This document shows positions 1 to 6,506 of a DNA stretch of 26,858 nt, piece after piece. A model generated the notes under the pieces. That model had not been told where the DNA came from and made no database searches. It saw only the letters and a list, made by a program, of their open reading frames with translations. Position 1 is the first letter of the stretch; the number at the start of each line of letters is the position of its first letter. The translations under genes and the position numbers were made by a program. This stretch comes from JARKQH01 sp964631605 (GTDB lineage Bacteria; Verrucomicrobiota; Verrucomicrobiia; Limisphaerales; UBA8199): contig CAZVYG010000074.1 of NCBI GenBank assembly GCA_964631605.1, positions 1 to 26,858 of the forward strand, written 5' to 3'.

Positions 1-24
1 GCGGCCGCATCCCTACGAGTTTTT

Positions 25-49
25 CCTCTACTACGACGTGTAGTAGAGG
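25..49. repeat. Perfect 10-bp inverted repeat (hairpin)
   Basis: CCTCTACTAC (25-34) and GTAGTAGAGG (40-49) are exact reverse complements separated by the five bases GACGT. No T-run follows on either strand, so it does not look like an intrinsic terminator. It could be an operator, an origin-associated element or a transcript-end structure of a gene outside the window. Confidence 0.6.
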
Positions 50-97
50 CGCTCGACTATTACGGGCGCCTGGCTTCCGAGGCGCACTCCCGACTCT

Positions 98-126
98 TTG
101 ACAGTGTCAAATACCTTGATTTTATT
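98..126 (+). promoter_or_regulatory. Candidate dnaA promoter with palindromic -35
   Basis: TTGACA (98-103) matches the sigma-70 -35 consensus exactly. After 17 bases comes TTTATT (121-126), a 4/6 match to the -10. The -35 is also the left arm of a perfect inverted repeat, TTGACA-G-TGTCAA (98-110), so a regulator could bind over it. The two DnaA boxes lie immediately downstream of the -10, which suits repression by DnaA. The call is by eye, and the leader to the preferred dnaA start would be about 340 bases, which is long. Confidence 0.35.
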
Positions 127-139
127 GGGGAAAAAGCGC

Positions 140-148
140 TGTGAATAA
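140..148 (-). promoter_or_regulatory. DnaA box (perfect match)
   Basis: TGTGAATAA on the plus strand is the reverse complement of TTATTCACA, which fits the DnaA-box consensus TTATNCACA at every position. It lies in the AT-rich patch ahead of dnaA. Confidence 0.55.
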
Positions 149-150
149 CT

Positions 151-159
151 CGTGAATAA
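151..159 (-). promoter_or_regulatory. Second DnaA box (one mismatch)
   Basis: CGTGAATAA has one mismatch to TGTGNATAA. It has the same orientation as the box at 140-148 and starts 11 bases after it, about one helical turn. This in-phase spacing supports cooperative DnaA binding. Confidence 0.4.
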
Positions 160-464
160 GAGTTAATATGTTGTCCTCGCAACTTTACCCTGCTTGCCCT
201 AAAAGCGTTTCCCGGGCAACGGGTCGGTCTTTGACGCTGGCAGGGCGGACAAGGCCGGAGTCCAATGCCCTGATTTTCTTTGGTGTAACTAACTCTGAAT
301 CAACCAGTTGCTTTAGGATTTGAATTGTGAATATGGGAAAAGGCCGCCATTTGGAATGTGATGATTTGTGGAAACGCGCTTCCGCAGTTCAACACGCGGT
401 CGAACCCGGCTTTGCCAGCGCGGAAAGTGGTCAGGTGAATAAAATGCCCGAAAAACCGGGCTTT

Positions 465-469
465 GGGAG
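465..469 (+). promoter_or_regulatory. Ribosome binding site deciding the dnaA start
   Basis: GGGAG with a seven-base gap to ATG 477 favours this start over the in-frame ATGs at 327 and 444. The latter has a weaker AGGTGA at 433-438 with a five-base gap, so it remains an alternative. Confidence 0.45.
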
Positions 470-476
470 TGACAAC

Positions 477-1847
477 ATGCAAATTTCCGCCGAACAAACC
501 TGGGCTGCGGCGCAGGAACGGTTGCGTTCCATGCTCAGCCCGGACATTTACAACCTTTGGTTCGCGCCGCTGCGGGCCTCCAGTATGGACGCCCACAGTC
601 TGACGATCGAAGTCGCCAATGAATTCTGCCAGGTCTGGCTCGAGGACAACTACCTGAGCCTCCTGCAGGATGTACTGGCCGTGACCACCGGCAAACAGCT
701 CCAAGTCAAGTTCAAGGTGGGAACCGGCGAGACACTCAGCGCCCCCGCCGCGGCCCCGGCCCGGACGTCCGCCCCGAAGAGCAAGGCCCCCGCCGCCGTC
801 GAGCGCTCCTCGAGCGGCAACCACGACCTCGGGCTCAACCCCAAGAACACCTTCGAGACGTTCGTGGTGGGAAACAACAACAACTTCGCCTATGCCGCGG
901 CGCTGGCTGTGGCCCAGGCGCCGGGCAAGTCCTACAACCCGCTGTTTCTTTACGGCGGCGTGGGGTTGGGCAAAACCCATCTGCTGCACGCCATCGGCCA
1001 CCTGGCCGCCGCGAACAAGAAGGGAGCGCAAATCGCCTACGTTTCGTCGGAGAAGTTCACCAACGAGTACATTGATGGCATCCAGAACAATCAACTGGCC
1101 AGATTCCGAAAAAAATACCGGCAGACGGACGTTTTGTTGATTGACGACATCCAGTTCCTCGCCGGCAAGGAGCGCATCCAGGAGGAGTTCTTTCACACTT
1201 TCAACGCGCTGCATGAGGCGCACAAGCAAATCGTCCTCACCTGTGACCGCCCCGCCAGCGAGATTCAGAATCTCGAAAACCGGTTGGTGTCGCGGTTCGA
1301 ATGGGGGCTGGTGGCGGACTTGCAGCCGCCGGACGTCGAGATGCGCCTGGCCATCCTCAACAAGAAAGCCCAATTGATGGGCGTTCAGTTACCACCGGAG
1401 GTCATGGAGTTCCTGGCCAACCGGATTCGGACCAACATCCGCCGCCTCGAGGGCGCCTTGATCCGCGTGGCTTCCTACGCGACCCTGACGGGCAAGAAGC
1501 TGAATCTGGAAACCGTCGAAAGCCTGTTGCGCGAGATTCTGCACGAGGAAGGCCGCTACGCCATCAGCATCGAGGCCATCCAAAGGAAGGTCGCCGAGCA
1601 TTATGACATCCGCCTGGCCGACATGACCAGCAAACGCCGGCCCGAGAATATCGCGTTCCCGCGCCAGGTGGCCATGTTCCTCGCCCGCCAAATGACCGAA
1701 AGCTCGCTCAACGCAATTGGTGAAGCCTTTGGCGGACGCGACCACGGCACGGTGCTGCATGCCTGCCGGCTGGTCAAAGACCGCATGGAAGTGGACCCCA
1801 ATGTTCGCCAAGTGGTCAGCTACCTGGAAAAACAGTTGATGCGCTGA
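477..1847 (+). CDS. dnaA: Chromosomal replication initiator protein DnaA
   Basis: DnaA binds origin boxes, melts DNA and loads the replicative helicase. From this start it is 456 aa, normal for the family. Visible parts are domain I (about 1-85, beginning SAEQTWAAAQERL), an Ala/Pro/Ser-rich linker (about 85-120), an AAA+ core with Walker A GGVGLGKTH (about 160-168) and Walker B LLIDD (about 220-224), and the C-terminal DNA-binding domain with the DnaA signature GGRDHGTVLHA. The frame is open upstream to an ATG at 327 (506 aa), and another ATG lies at 444. I chose ATG 477 because GGGAG (465-469) sits seven bases before it and because family members begin at this point. The extra 50 residues look unlike domain I. 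Identity is certain; the start is less so. Confidence 0.97.
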   Translation: MQISAEQTWAAAQERLRSMLSPDIYNLWFAPLRASSMDAHSLTIEVANEFCQVWLEDNYLSLLQDVLAVTTGKQLQVKFKVGTGETLSAPAAAPARTSAPKSKAPAAVERSSSGNHDLGLNPKNTFETFVVGNNNNFAYAAALAVAQAPGKSYNPLFLYGGVGLGKTHLLHAIGHLAAANKKGAQIAYVSSEKFTNEYIDGIQNNQLARFRKKYRQTDVLLIDDIQFLAGKERIQEEFFHTFNALHEAHKQIVLTCDRPASEIQNLENRLVSRFEWGLVADLQPPDVEMRLAILNKKAQLMGVQLPPEVMEFLANRIRTNIRRLEGALIRVASYATLTGKKLNLETVESLLREILHEEGRYAISIEAIQRKVAEHYDIRLADMTSKRRPENIAFPRQVAMFLARQMTESSLNAIGEAFGGRDHGTVLHACRLVKDRMEVDPNVRQVVSYLEKQLMR

Positions 1848-1925
1848 GCCGCCGCCGGCCGCCCGTTGAGCCGTCTTCGGCAGACGCTTCGGACCGATGG
1901 GCGAGCGGGCGGGGCGGGTCCGACC

Positions 1926-2195
1926 TCAAATGTGGACAGGGTGGCTGGCGCGTTCGGGTTCGTCATGCCAGCCGGCCGATTCGTTCATGATTTCCGGGAG
2001 GTTGTGGGTGCGAAAGTAGATGGCGCCCAATTCCGTGTGGTGCATGCCCAGAACTTCGGATTCGAGGGGCAACAGCGGCGCGTGATCCAAGGTGGTGCGA
2101 CGCTGGGTTTCGGCGAAATGCTCGGGAAAGGTCGCCGCCATGACGATTTTGCCGATCTCATGCACCAGGCTGGCGACAATAGTCGGAGTCATCAT
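1926..2195 (-). pseudogene. HDOD-domain remnant
   Basis: The frame encodes a stretch that reads like the second half of an HDOD (HD-related output) domain: SLVHEIGKIVMAA, then PLESEVLGMHHTELGAIY, then LPEIMNESAGWHDEP, stopping at HPVHI. Intact HDOD domains have about 200 residues with an LLHDIGK-type motif near the middle, and they continue past the VHL-type segment. Here the N-terminal half is missing: the frame upstream of about 2200 shows no resemblance. The protein also stops exactly where the domain normally continues. I therefore read it as a decaying fragment of a signalling protein. It lies between dnaA and hemL on the opposite strand. An expressed protein of about 89 aa cannot be excluded. 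The family assignment is from remembered motifs, not a search. Confidence 0.6.
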
Positions 2196-2391
2196 TAGGC
2201 GCTTGGACGCAACTGAGGACCTCGCGGGCGATGAGTCCGTGCCCTGGCTGGAAACCTTTTGGCGCAATGACTGCCGGTCACTGCTGTTCCCTCCTTCGGC
2301 CTTCAACCCTGCAGGAAACTGCGCTGTTCCTTTGGCCGGCCGCCACCAACTTTACGCGTGCGTTCGACAGAGCAGGCGGTAATGTGATTGC

Positions 2392-3678
2392 ATGATCTCT
2401 CGGACCAAATCCGATGCTTTGTTTGCAGAAGCCCTGAATTACATTCCGGGCGGAGTAAACTCCCCGGTGCGGGCGTTCCGGGCCGTGGGCGGCCGCCCGT
2501 TTTTTGTGAACCGGGCACGGGGGGCGCATGTGTGGGATGTGGACGGGAACGAGTATGTGGATTACGTGGGCACCTGGGGCCCGGCCATTCTGGGGCACGC
2601 CCATCCGGCGATTATCAAGGCGGTGCAGGCCGCCGCCGAAAACGGCACCAGCTTCGGCATTCCCAATCCCCTCGAGGTCACCATGGCCAGACTCATCTGT
2701 GAACGCGTCCCCAGCGTGCAGAAGGTCCGCATGTGCAACTCCGGCACCGAGGCGACGATGTCGGCCATCCGGCTCGCGCGCGGCTTCACCCGACGCGACA
2801 AGATCATCAAGTTTGATGGTTGCTACCATGGCCATGCCGATTCGCTGCTGGTCAAAGCCGGGTCGGGCGCGCTGACCTTTGGCAACCCGGACAGCGCCGG
2901 GGTGCCAGCCAGCTTCACGCAACATACCATCGTCCTGCCTTATAACGACGTTGACGCCGTCCGCGCCGCTTTCGCCGCCAACCCCGGCCAGATTGCCGGC
3001 ATCATCGTCGAACCGGTGCCGGGAAACGCGGGGTTGTACCTTCCCAAACCGGGCTATCTGGAGGCCCTGCGCGAGATTACCAGCGCGGAAGGCGCGCTGT
3101 TGATCTTCGACGAAGTGATGACCGGCTTCCGACTGGCCAAAGGCGGAGCGCAGGAGCGGTTTGGCATCAAGCCCGACCTGAGCTGTTTCGGCAAAGTCAT
3201 GGGGGGCGGCTTGCCTGTTGGGGCGTTTGGAGGCCGGGCGGAGATCATGGATTGTCTGGCGCCGCTGGGACCGGTCTATCAGGCCGGCACGCTGAGCGGG
3301 AACCCGGTGGCGATGGCGGCGGGCATTGCGGCACTGGACGAACTCGGCAAGGGCGACGCTTACTCGCGACTGGAGGCTCTGGGCGCCGCGCTCGAGACGG
3401 GCCTGAAAGAAGCCGCGCAGGCCGCCGGGATTCCTGTTCGGTTCAACCGCTGCGGCTCAATGTTCTGCGCGTACTTCACGGCCCAACCGGTTTGGAACCT
3501 CGCCGACGCCATGACCAGCGACCGCGAGCGGTTCAAACGTTATTTCCACGGCATGCTCGAGCAGGGCGTCTATCTGGCGCCGTCCCAGTTCGAGGCGGGC
3601 TTCCTGTCCACCGCGCATTCCGAGCAGGATATTGATAAAACCGTGCGCGCGGCGGCCCAGGTGCTGAAAACCCTTTAG
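2392..3678 (+). CDS. hemL: Glutamate-1-semialdehyde 2,1-aminomutase
   Basis: HemL is a PLP enzyme that converts glutamate-1-semialdehyde to 5-aminolevulinate in the C5 route to haem and other tetrapyrroles. The 428-aa length is normal for the family. The N-terminus has IPGGVNSPVRAF, typical of this enzyme. NSGTEATMSAIRLAR (about 120) belongs to the PLP-phosphate site, FDEVMTGFR supplies the cofactor-ring Asp, and the PLP lysine is K268 in CFGKVMGGGLPVGAFGG. ATG 2392 starts at the conserved N-terminus, although the ribosome site (AGGCGG, 2374-2379) is distant and weak. The gene heads the plus-strand housekeeping run and is followed 49 bases later by ruvX. Its presence implies the glutamyl-tRNA (C5) pathway. 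Confidence 0.97.
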   Translation: MISRTKSDALFAEALNYIPGGVNSPVRAFRAVGGRPFFVNRARGAHVWDVDGNEYVDYVGTWGPAILGHAHPAIIKAVQAAAENGTSFGIPNPLEVTMARLICERVPSVQKVRMCNSGTEATMSAIRLARGFTRRDKIIKFDGCYHGHADSLLVKAGSGALTFGNPDSAGVPASFTQHTIVLPYNDVDAVRAAFAANPGQIAGIIVEPVPGNAGLYLPKPGYLEALREITSAEGALLIFDEVMTGFRLAKGGAQERFGIKPDLSCFGKVMGGGLPVGAFGGRAEIMDCLAPLGPVYQAGTLSGNPVAMAAGIAALDELGKGDAYSRLEALGAALETGLKEAAQAAGIPVRFNRCGSMFCAYFTAQPVWNLADAMTSDRERFKRYFHGMLEQGVYLAPSQFEAGFLSTAHSEQDIDKTVRAAAQVLKTL

Positions 3679-3727
3679 CGGGCGGACGGTTGGCCCCCTT
3701 CGAGAAACTCCCCTCTCCGTTACCACC

Positions 3728-4141
3728 ATGAGAATCCTTGCTCTCGATCACGGCACCCGGCGGATCGGCGTCGCCCTCAGCGACGAAATGAAGATGATCG
3801 CGCAACCGCTGGAGTACATCCCCGCCGAACCGTTCGCCAGCTTCCTCGAACGGCTTAGGCATCTGCTGCGGGAAAAGGAAGTCGAGCTCGTGCTCGTCGG
3901 CATGCCCCGCAACATGGACGGCAGTTATGGCCCGGCGGCGCTCAAGGTCCAGGAGTTCGTGGCAGCGCTCAAGGCGGCCATCACGGTGCCCGTCAAGACT
4001 TGGGACGAGCGCCTGACCTCCGTTCTCGCCAACCGATTCCTGCTCCAGGGCAATGTGCGGCGGGACAAACGCAAGCAAAAGGTGGACAAGATGGCGGCGG
4101 CCATCCTCCTGCAAAGCTACCTCGACAGCCTCGCCGCCTGA
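3728..4141 (+). CDS. ruvX: Putative pre-16S rRNA nuclease / Holliday junction resolvase RuvX (YqgF)
   Basis: This is a 137-aa RNase H-fold protein of the YqgF/RuvX family, linked to 16S rRNA 5'-end maturation and to Holliday-junction cleavage. The start LALDHGTRRIGVALSD carries the first catalytic Asp (D7). VGMPRNMDGSYGP is the family GxPxxxxG segment, WDERLTS gives the conserved Glu, and VDKMAAAILLQSYLDS supplies the last Asp. No clear Shine-Dalgarno sequence precedes ATG 3728, but the conserved N-terminus fixes the start. The stop is ten bases before the truA start, so the two genes are almost certainly cotranscribed. Confidence 0.94.
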   Translation: MRILALDHGTRRIGVALSDEMKMIAQPLEYIPAEPFASFLERLRHLLREKEVELVLVGMPRNMDGSYGPAALKVQEFVAALKAAITVPVKTWDERLTSVLANRFLLQGNVRRDKRKQKVDKMAAAILLQSYLDSLAA

Positions 4142-4151
4142 GGTTCGAGCC

Positions 4152-4946
4152 GTGGTCAAACTCAAGCTTACCATCGCCTACGACGGAACCCGCTACGAGG
4201 GTTGGCAGGTGCAGAAGATCGGCACGGGGGTCCAGCAAAAGGTCGAGCAAGCCCTCGCCCGGCTGTTCCCCAGCCACCCCCGCGTTCACAGCTCGAGCCG
4301 CACCGACACCGGCGTTCACGCCCTGGGTATGGTCGCCCATTTCGAGGTGCCCAAAACCGAGTGGACCATGACGCCGCGCAAACTCGCGCTGGCGATCAAC
4401 GCGTGGCTACCCGAGGATATCCGCGTGCTGAGCGCCGCCCGGGCGCGCCCGGATTTTCACGCCCGCTTCGCGGCCACCGGCAAACAATATCGTTATGCAA
4501 TCTGGAATCATCCGGCGATGAATCCACTTCTCCGGCACACCGCCTGGCATGTGCCGCGTCCGCTCAATCTCGCGGCCATGCGCGCCGCGGCCGCCGCGTG
4601 CGTCGGCCGGCATGACTTCCAGTCCTTCACCGCCAACCCGGGCTATGCCCGGCAGTCCACCGTGCGACACCTGACCCGCTGCGAAGTCAGACGGCGCGGA
4701 CCGTTAATCACCGTCATCATCGAAGGCGACGGTTTCCTCTACAAAATGTGCCGCGGCATCGTCGGCACCCTCGTCCAGGTGGGGCTCGGGAAATTTCCGG
4801 CGTCGGAAATGCGCGTCATGCTTCAGCAGCGGGACCGGCGGGTGGCCGGGATGACCGCGCCCGCTCACGGGCTGATATTGTGGAAAGTGTTTTACTCGAG
4901 GCGCGGCCCCTCGAAGACGGCGGCCCGGGCGGGCGACGCCGGCTGA
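4152..4946 (+). CDS. truA: tRNA pseudouridine(38-40) synthase TruA
   Basis: TruA makes pseudouridine at positions 38-40 of the tRNA anticodon arm. The protein begins KLKLTIAYDGTRYEGWQ, the standard TruA N-terminus. The catalytic Asp is D52 in SSRTDTGVHALG. DFHARFAATGKQYRY and the C-terminal FLYKMCRGIVGTLVQVG are also family features. I chose GTG 4152 (264 aa) rather than the open ATG at 4053 because the longer version would overlap ruvX by nearly 90 bases and add sequence foreign to the family. GAGG (4140-4143), which overlaps the ruvX stop, lies eight bases before the GTG. This suggests translational coupling to ruvX. Confidence 0.95.
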   Translation: MVKLKLTIAYDGTRYEGWQVQKIGTGVQQKVEQALARLFPSHPRVHSSSRTDTGVHALGMVAHFEVPKTEWTMTPRKLALAINAWLPEDIRVLSAARARPDFHARFAATGKQYRYAIWNHPAMNPLLRHTAWHVPRPLNLAAMRAAAAACVGRHDFQSFTANPGYARQSTVRHLTRCEVRRRGPLITVIIEGDGFLYKMCRGIVGTLVQVGLGKFPASEMRVMLQQRDRRVAGMTAPAHGLILWKVFYSRRGPSKTAARAGDAG

Positions 4947-4962
4947 GCTCACACTCGAGCTT

Positions 4963-5442
4963 ATGCACGTTGTTCTGGTCGAACCCGAGATTCCCCCCAA
5001 CACGGGGAATATTGCCCGCTTGTGCGCGGCCACACGCACCACGCTCCACCTGGTGGAACCGTTGGGATTTGACTTTAACGACGCCCAACTCAAGCGCGCC
5101 GGCATGGACTACTGGCAACAAGTGGTTTGGCATCGGTGGCGACATTGGGTGGATTTTCACTCAAACCTCCCTCCCCACGCCCGGCTTTGGTTCATCGAGT
5201 CCAACGGTCCCCGCCGCTATTCCGAGGTGGCCTATGCTGCCGAGGACTACCTCGTGTTCGGGCGGGAAACCGCCGGACTGCCCCGCCAGATTCTGGAGGC
5301 GAATCGCGACCGGTGGCTCAGAATCCCGATGGCCAACCCGGAGTCCCGTTCTTTGAATCTCTCCAACTGTGTCGCGTTGGTTCTATTCGAAGCCTGGCGC
5401 CAACTGGGATTTCCGAACGAGACAGCGGAGGGTGGGCGATGA
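4963..5442 (+). CDS. trmL: tRNA (cytidine(34)-2'-O)-methyltransferase TrmL
   Basis: This is a small SpoU/TrmH-class (SPOUT, knotted) methyltransferase of 159 aa that methylates the wobble-base ribose of leucine tRNAs with S-adenosylmethionine. All three motifs are visible: PPNTGNIARLCAAT (motif 1, with the conserved Arg), DYLVFGRETAGLP (motif 2) and PMANPESRSLNLSNCVALV (motif 3). It lies 16 bases after truA and probably shares its transcript, making a small tRNA-modification operon. It ends the plus-strand block. The next gene is convergent 72 bases away. The bare domain without an N-terminal extension separates TrmL from TrmH/RlmB. Confidence 0.93.
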   Translation: MHVVLVEPEIPPNTGNIARLCAATRTTLHLVEPLGFDFNDAQLKRAGMDYWQQVVWHRWRHWVDFHSNLPPHARLWFIESNGPRRYSEVAYAAEDYLVFGRETAGLPRQILEANRDRWLRIPMANPESRSLNLSNCVALVLFEAWRQLGFPNETAEGGR

Positions 5443-5446
5443 GTAT

Positions 5447-5458
5447 TTCGGGCCCGAA
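5447..5458. repeat. 12-bp perfect palindrome after trmL
   Basis: TTCGGGCCCGAA is fully self-complementary and lies four bases past the trmL stop, in the convergent gap before the toxin gene stop at 5515. With no loop and no T-run it is a poor terminator. It could be a protein site or chance. Nothing else is visible in this 72-base gap. Confidence 0.4.
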
Positions 5459-5514
5459 GAACAGGCCCCCCCAGCGAAAGCCACGGGTATGAGGGGTTCC
5501 ACATGCTGGCCGCT

Positions 5515-6006
5515 TCATTCACCTGCCTCTAAAAGGATGAACCGTTCGATCTCAGGAGTTAAAAAGAAGCCTGCCTCGGCGCGCAGTCGGCTGATTTCGG
5601 TCCGCAGCTCATTGAGCAGCCCGGCCTTCTTGGCGTGGAGCAACTCGCCCAGCACTCCCGCCACAGTCAGCCCGAAACTCCGGGCTGCTTCCCGGCCACG
5701 CTTTTCGTCCAGGAGCAGCACATCGGCCTTCACGTCCAAAGCCAAAGCAATCGCTTCCGTTTCGCCAGCATCCAACGGAACTGGCGGCGCGGGTCCAGGA
5801 ACGGCCGGTGCTTGCACGACCAGCCAGCCGGCTGCGATGGCGCCGGTGATCCTCGCCCTTGCCTCTGGATGGGTCAAAGCAGACAGCTCCTGTGCGACCG
5901 CAGGTGGGACCAAAACCGTTCCGTATCGTTGCTTGAGCAGAATCAGCCGGTCAATGACGGCGAGGTTCGAGACGGGCGAGGTGTTACTGACGACGCGCAT
6001 GAGCAA
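5515..6006 (-). CDS. DUF3368-type PIN-domain protein (probable toxin)
   Basis: This 163-aa PIN-fold protein is probably an RNase toxin. The start VVSNTSPVSNLAVIDRLIL is the DUF3368 form of the PIN N-terminus. VLVPPAVAQELSA, then DAGETEAIALAL (E82/E84) and DVLLLDEKRGR (D100) give further conserved acidic positions. The first metal-binding acidic residue, usually Asp, is Asn here (N8). I recall NTSP-type starts in part of this family, so this may be a subgroup feature and not a defect. Starts at 6006 (MLM) and 6000 are both possible, and both overlap the end of the UPF0175 gene upstream, as expected of a coupled toxin-antitoxin pair. The target is unknown. Confidence 0.82.
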   Translation of the reverse strand: MLMRVVSNTSPVSNLAVIDRLILLKQRYGTVLVPPAVAQELSALTHPEARARITGAIAAGWLVVQAPAVPGPAPPVPLDAGETEAIALALDVKADVLLLDEKRGREAARSFGLTVAGVLGELLHAKKAGLLNELRTEISRLRAEAGFFLTPEIERFILLEAGE

Positions 6007-6238
6007 CGTCTTCCTGTGCCTCGGTCAGCCCATATTGACGCGGAATGCCACGTTCGCCGAGTTCTACGCCAAAGGCGTAACGATCCAAGCCCGCCAGCCT
6101 CGCGGCTTGAGCCAAGGAAAGCCAACCCCGTGCGTAATATTGGCACGCGAGCTCGATCTGCATGTGCCGCTCGCGTTCCCCCGGCCCCAAAGGCAGGCTG
6201 GCCAGGACTGCTTCGTCGAACTCCAAGGTGATGCTCAT
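5984..6238 (-). CDS. UPF0175 family protein (probable antitoxin)
   Basis: This 84-aa protein fits UPF0175, small helix-turn-helix-like proteins usually encoded just before DUF3368 PIN genes. Family features are the N-terminal strand ITLEFDEAVLASLP, a helical core CQYYARGWLSLAQAARLAG, and LDRYAFGVELGERGIP, which resembles the usual LLGERGIP segment. Its end overlaps the start of the PIN gene by 23 bases, so translation is likely coupled and the antitoxin is made first. An antitoxin/autorepressor role is inferred from context. No strong promoter is apparent in the 104 bases upstream, between its start and the tRNA-Val 3' end. Confidence 0.82.
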   Translation of the reverse strand: MSITLEFDEAVLASLPLGPGERERHMQIELACQYYARGWLSLAQAARLAGLDRYAFGVELGERGIPRQYGLTEAQEDVAHARRQ

Positions 6239-6303
6239 GATAAAAATCTCGCCGCTCTGGCTGAGGTCGTCAAGGCTGCTTCACTCAACGCTTGCTCGAT
6301 TTT

Positions 6304-6321
6304 GGCGCCACCCATGGCGCC
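6304..6321. repeat. 7-bp perfect hairpin beside tRNA-Val
   Basis: GGCGCCA (6304-6310) pairs exactly with TGGCGCC (6315-6321) around a four-base loop. It lies about 20 bases past the tRNA 3' end, between tRNA and antitoxin gene. Read in the tRNA direction it is followed by AAAA, not T residues, so it is not a standard intrinsic terminator. It may still mark the tRNA transcript end. Confidence 0.45.
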
Positions 6322-6342
6322 TCCGGCGGGCGAATCTCAGGA

Positions 6343-6418
6343 TGGTGGGCGCTGAGGGATTCGAACCCCCGACCTACTCGGTGTAAACGAGACGCGCTAA
6401 CCACTGCGCCAAGCGCCC
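6343..6418 (-). tRNA. tRNA-Val (anticodon UAC)
   Basis: On the minus strand a full cloverleaf can be drawn. GGGCGCT pairs perfectly with AGCGCCC (acceptor), the D arm is GCGC/GCGC, and the anticodon stem has four good pairs around loop TTTACAC. The T arm is GGGGG/CCCTC around TTCGAAT, with one G-U pair. Anticodon TAC reads the valine codons GUA and GUG. The outermost anticodon-stem pair (27-43) appears to be a U-U mismatch. The discriminator is A, and CCA is encoded (6343-6345). The tRNA proper is 73 bases (6346-6418) plus CCA. It is read in the same direction as the giant gene upstream and the toxin-antitoxin pair downstream. Confidence 0.95.
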
Positions 6419-6506
6419 GCCCTGGGACCAAACCGCAAGGTTACTATGGAAGAAAAACCCTCCGCGGCAAGCCGATTCCTCCCATCACCCGATTCGTCCC
6501 AACCGC

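Larger units (their letters stand above)
1..326. other. Region upstream of dnaA, candidate replication origin
   Basis: No convincing complete gene lies here. Bases about 104-170 are clearly richer in A and T than the rest of the window and contain two DnaA-box matches (140-148 and 151-159). A TTGACA-based promoter candidate and a perfect hairpin are also present. Frame 1 is open from the window edge to a TGA at 142-144 (47 codons, tail reading EKAL), so the end of a truncated upstream gene is possible. I recognise no domain in it, and an open frame of this length is not rare in GC-rich DNA. An AT-rich patch with DnaA boxes beside dnaA is a common layout for bacterial oriC. Two boxes are few for an origin, so autoregulation of dnaA is an equally good reading. 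Confidence 0.4.

Noticed and set aside
327..476. N-terminal extension of DnaA by 50 residues
   Set aside because: The sequence is unlike DnaA domain I, and a good ribosome site precedes ATG 477. Kept only as an alternative.
300..1373. Long minus-strand open frame antisense to dnaA
   Set aside because: It lies opposite a certain gene, has no recognisable domain and has the Val/Gly/Arg-rich composition of a GC-rich shadow frame.
5369..6355. Plus-strand open frame across the trmL end and the toxin-antitoxin genes
   Set aside because: It is opposite two recognisable genes, and its own translation is low-complexity Ser/Ala/Pro/Arg without a domain.
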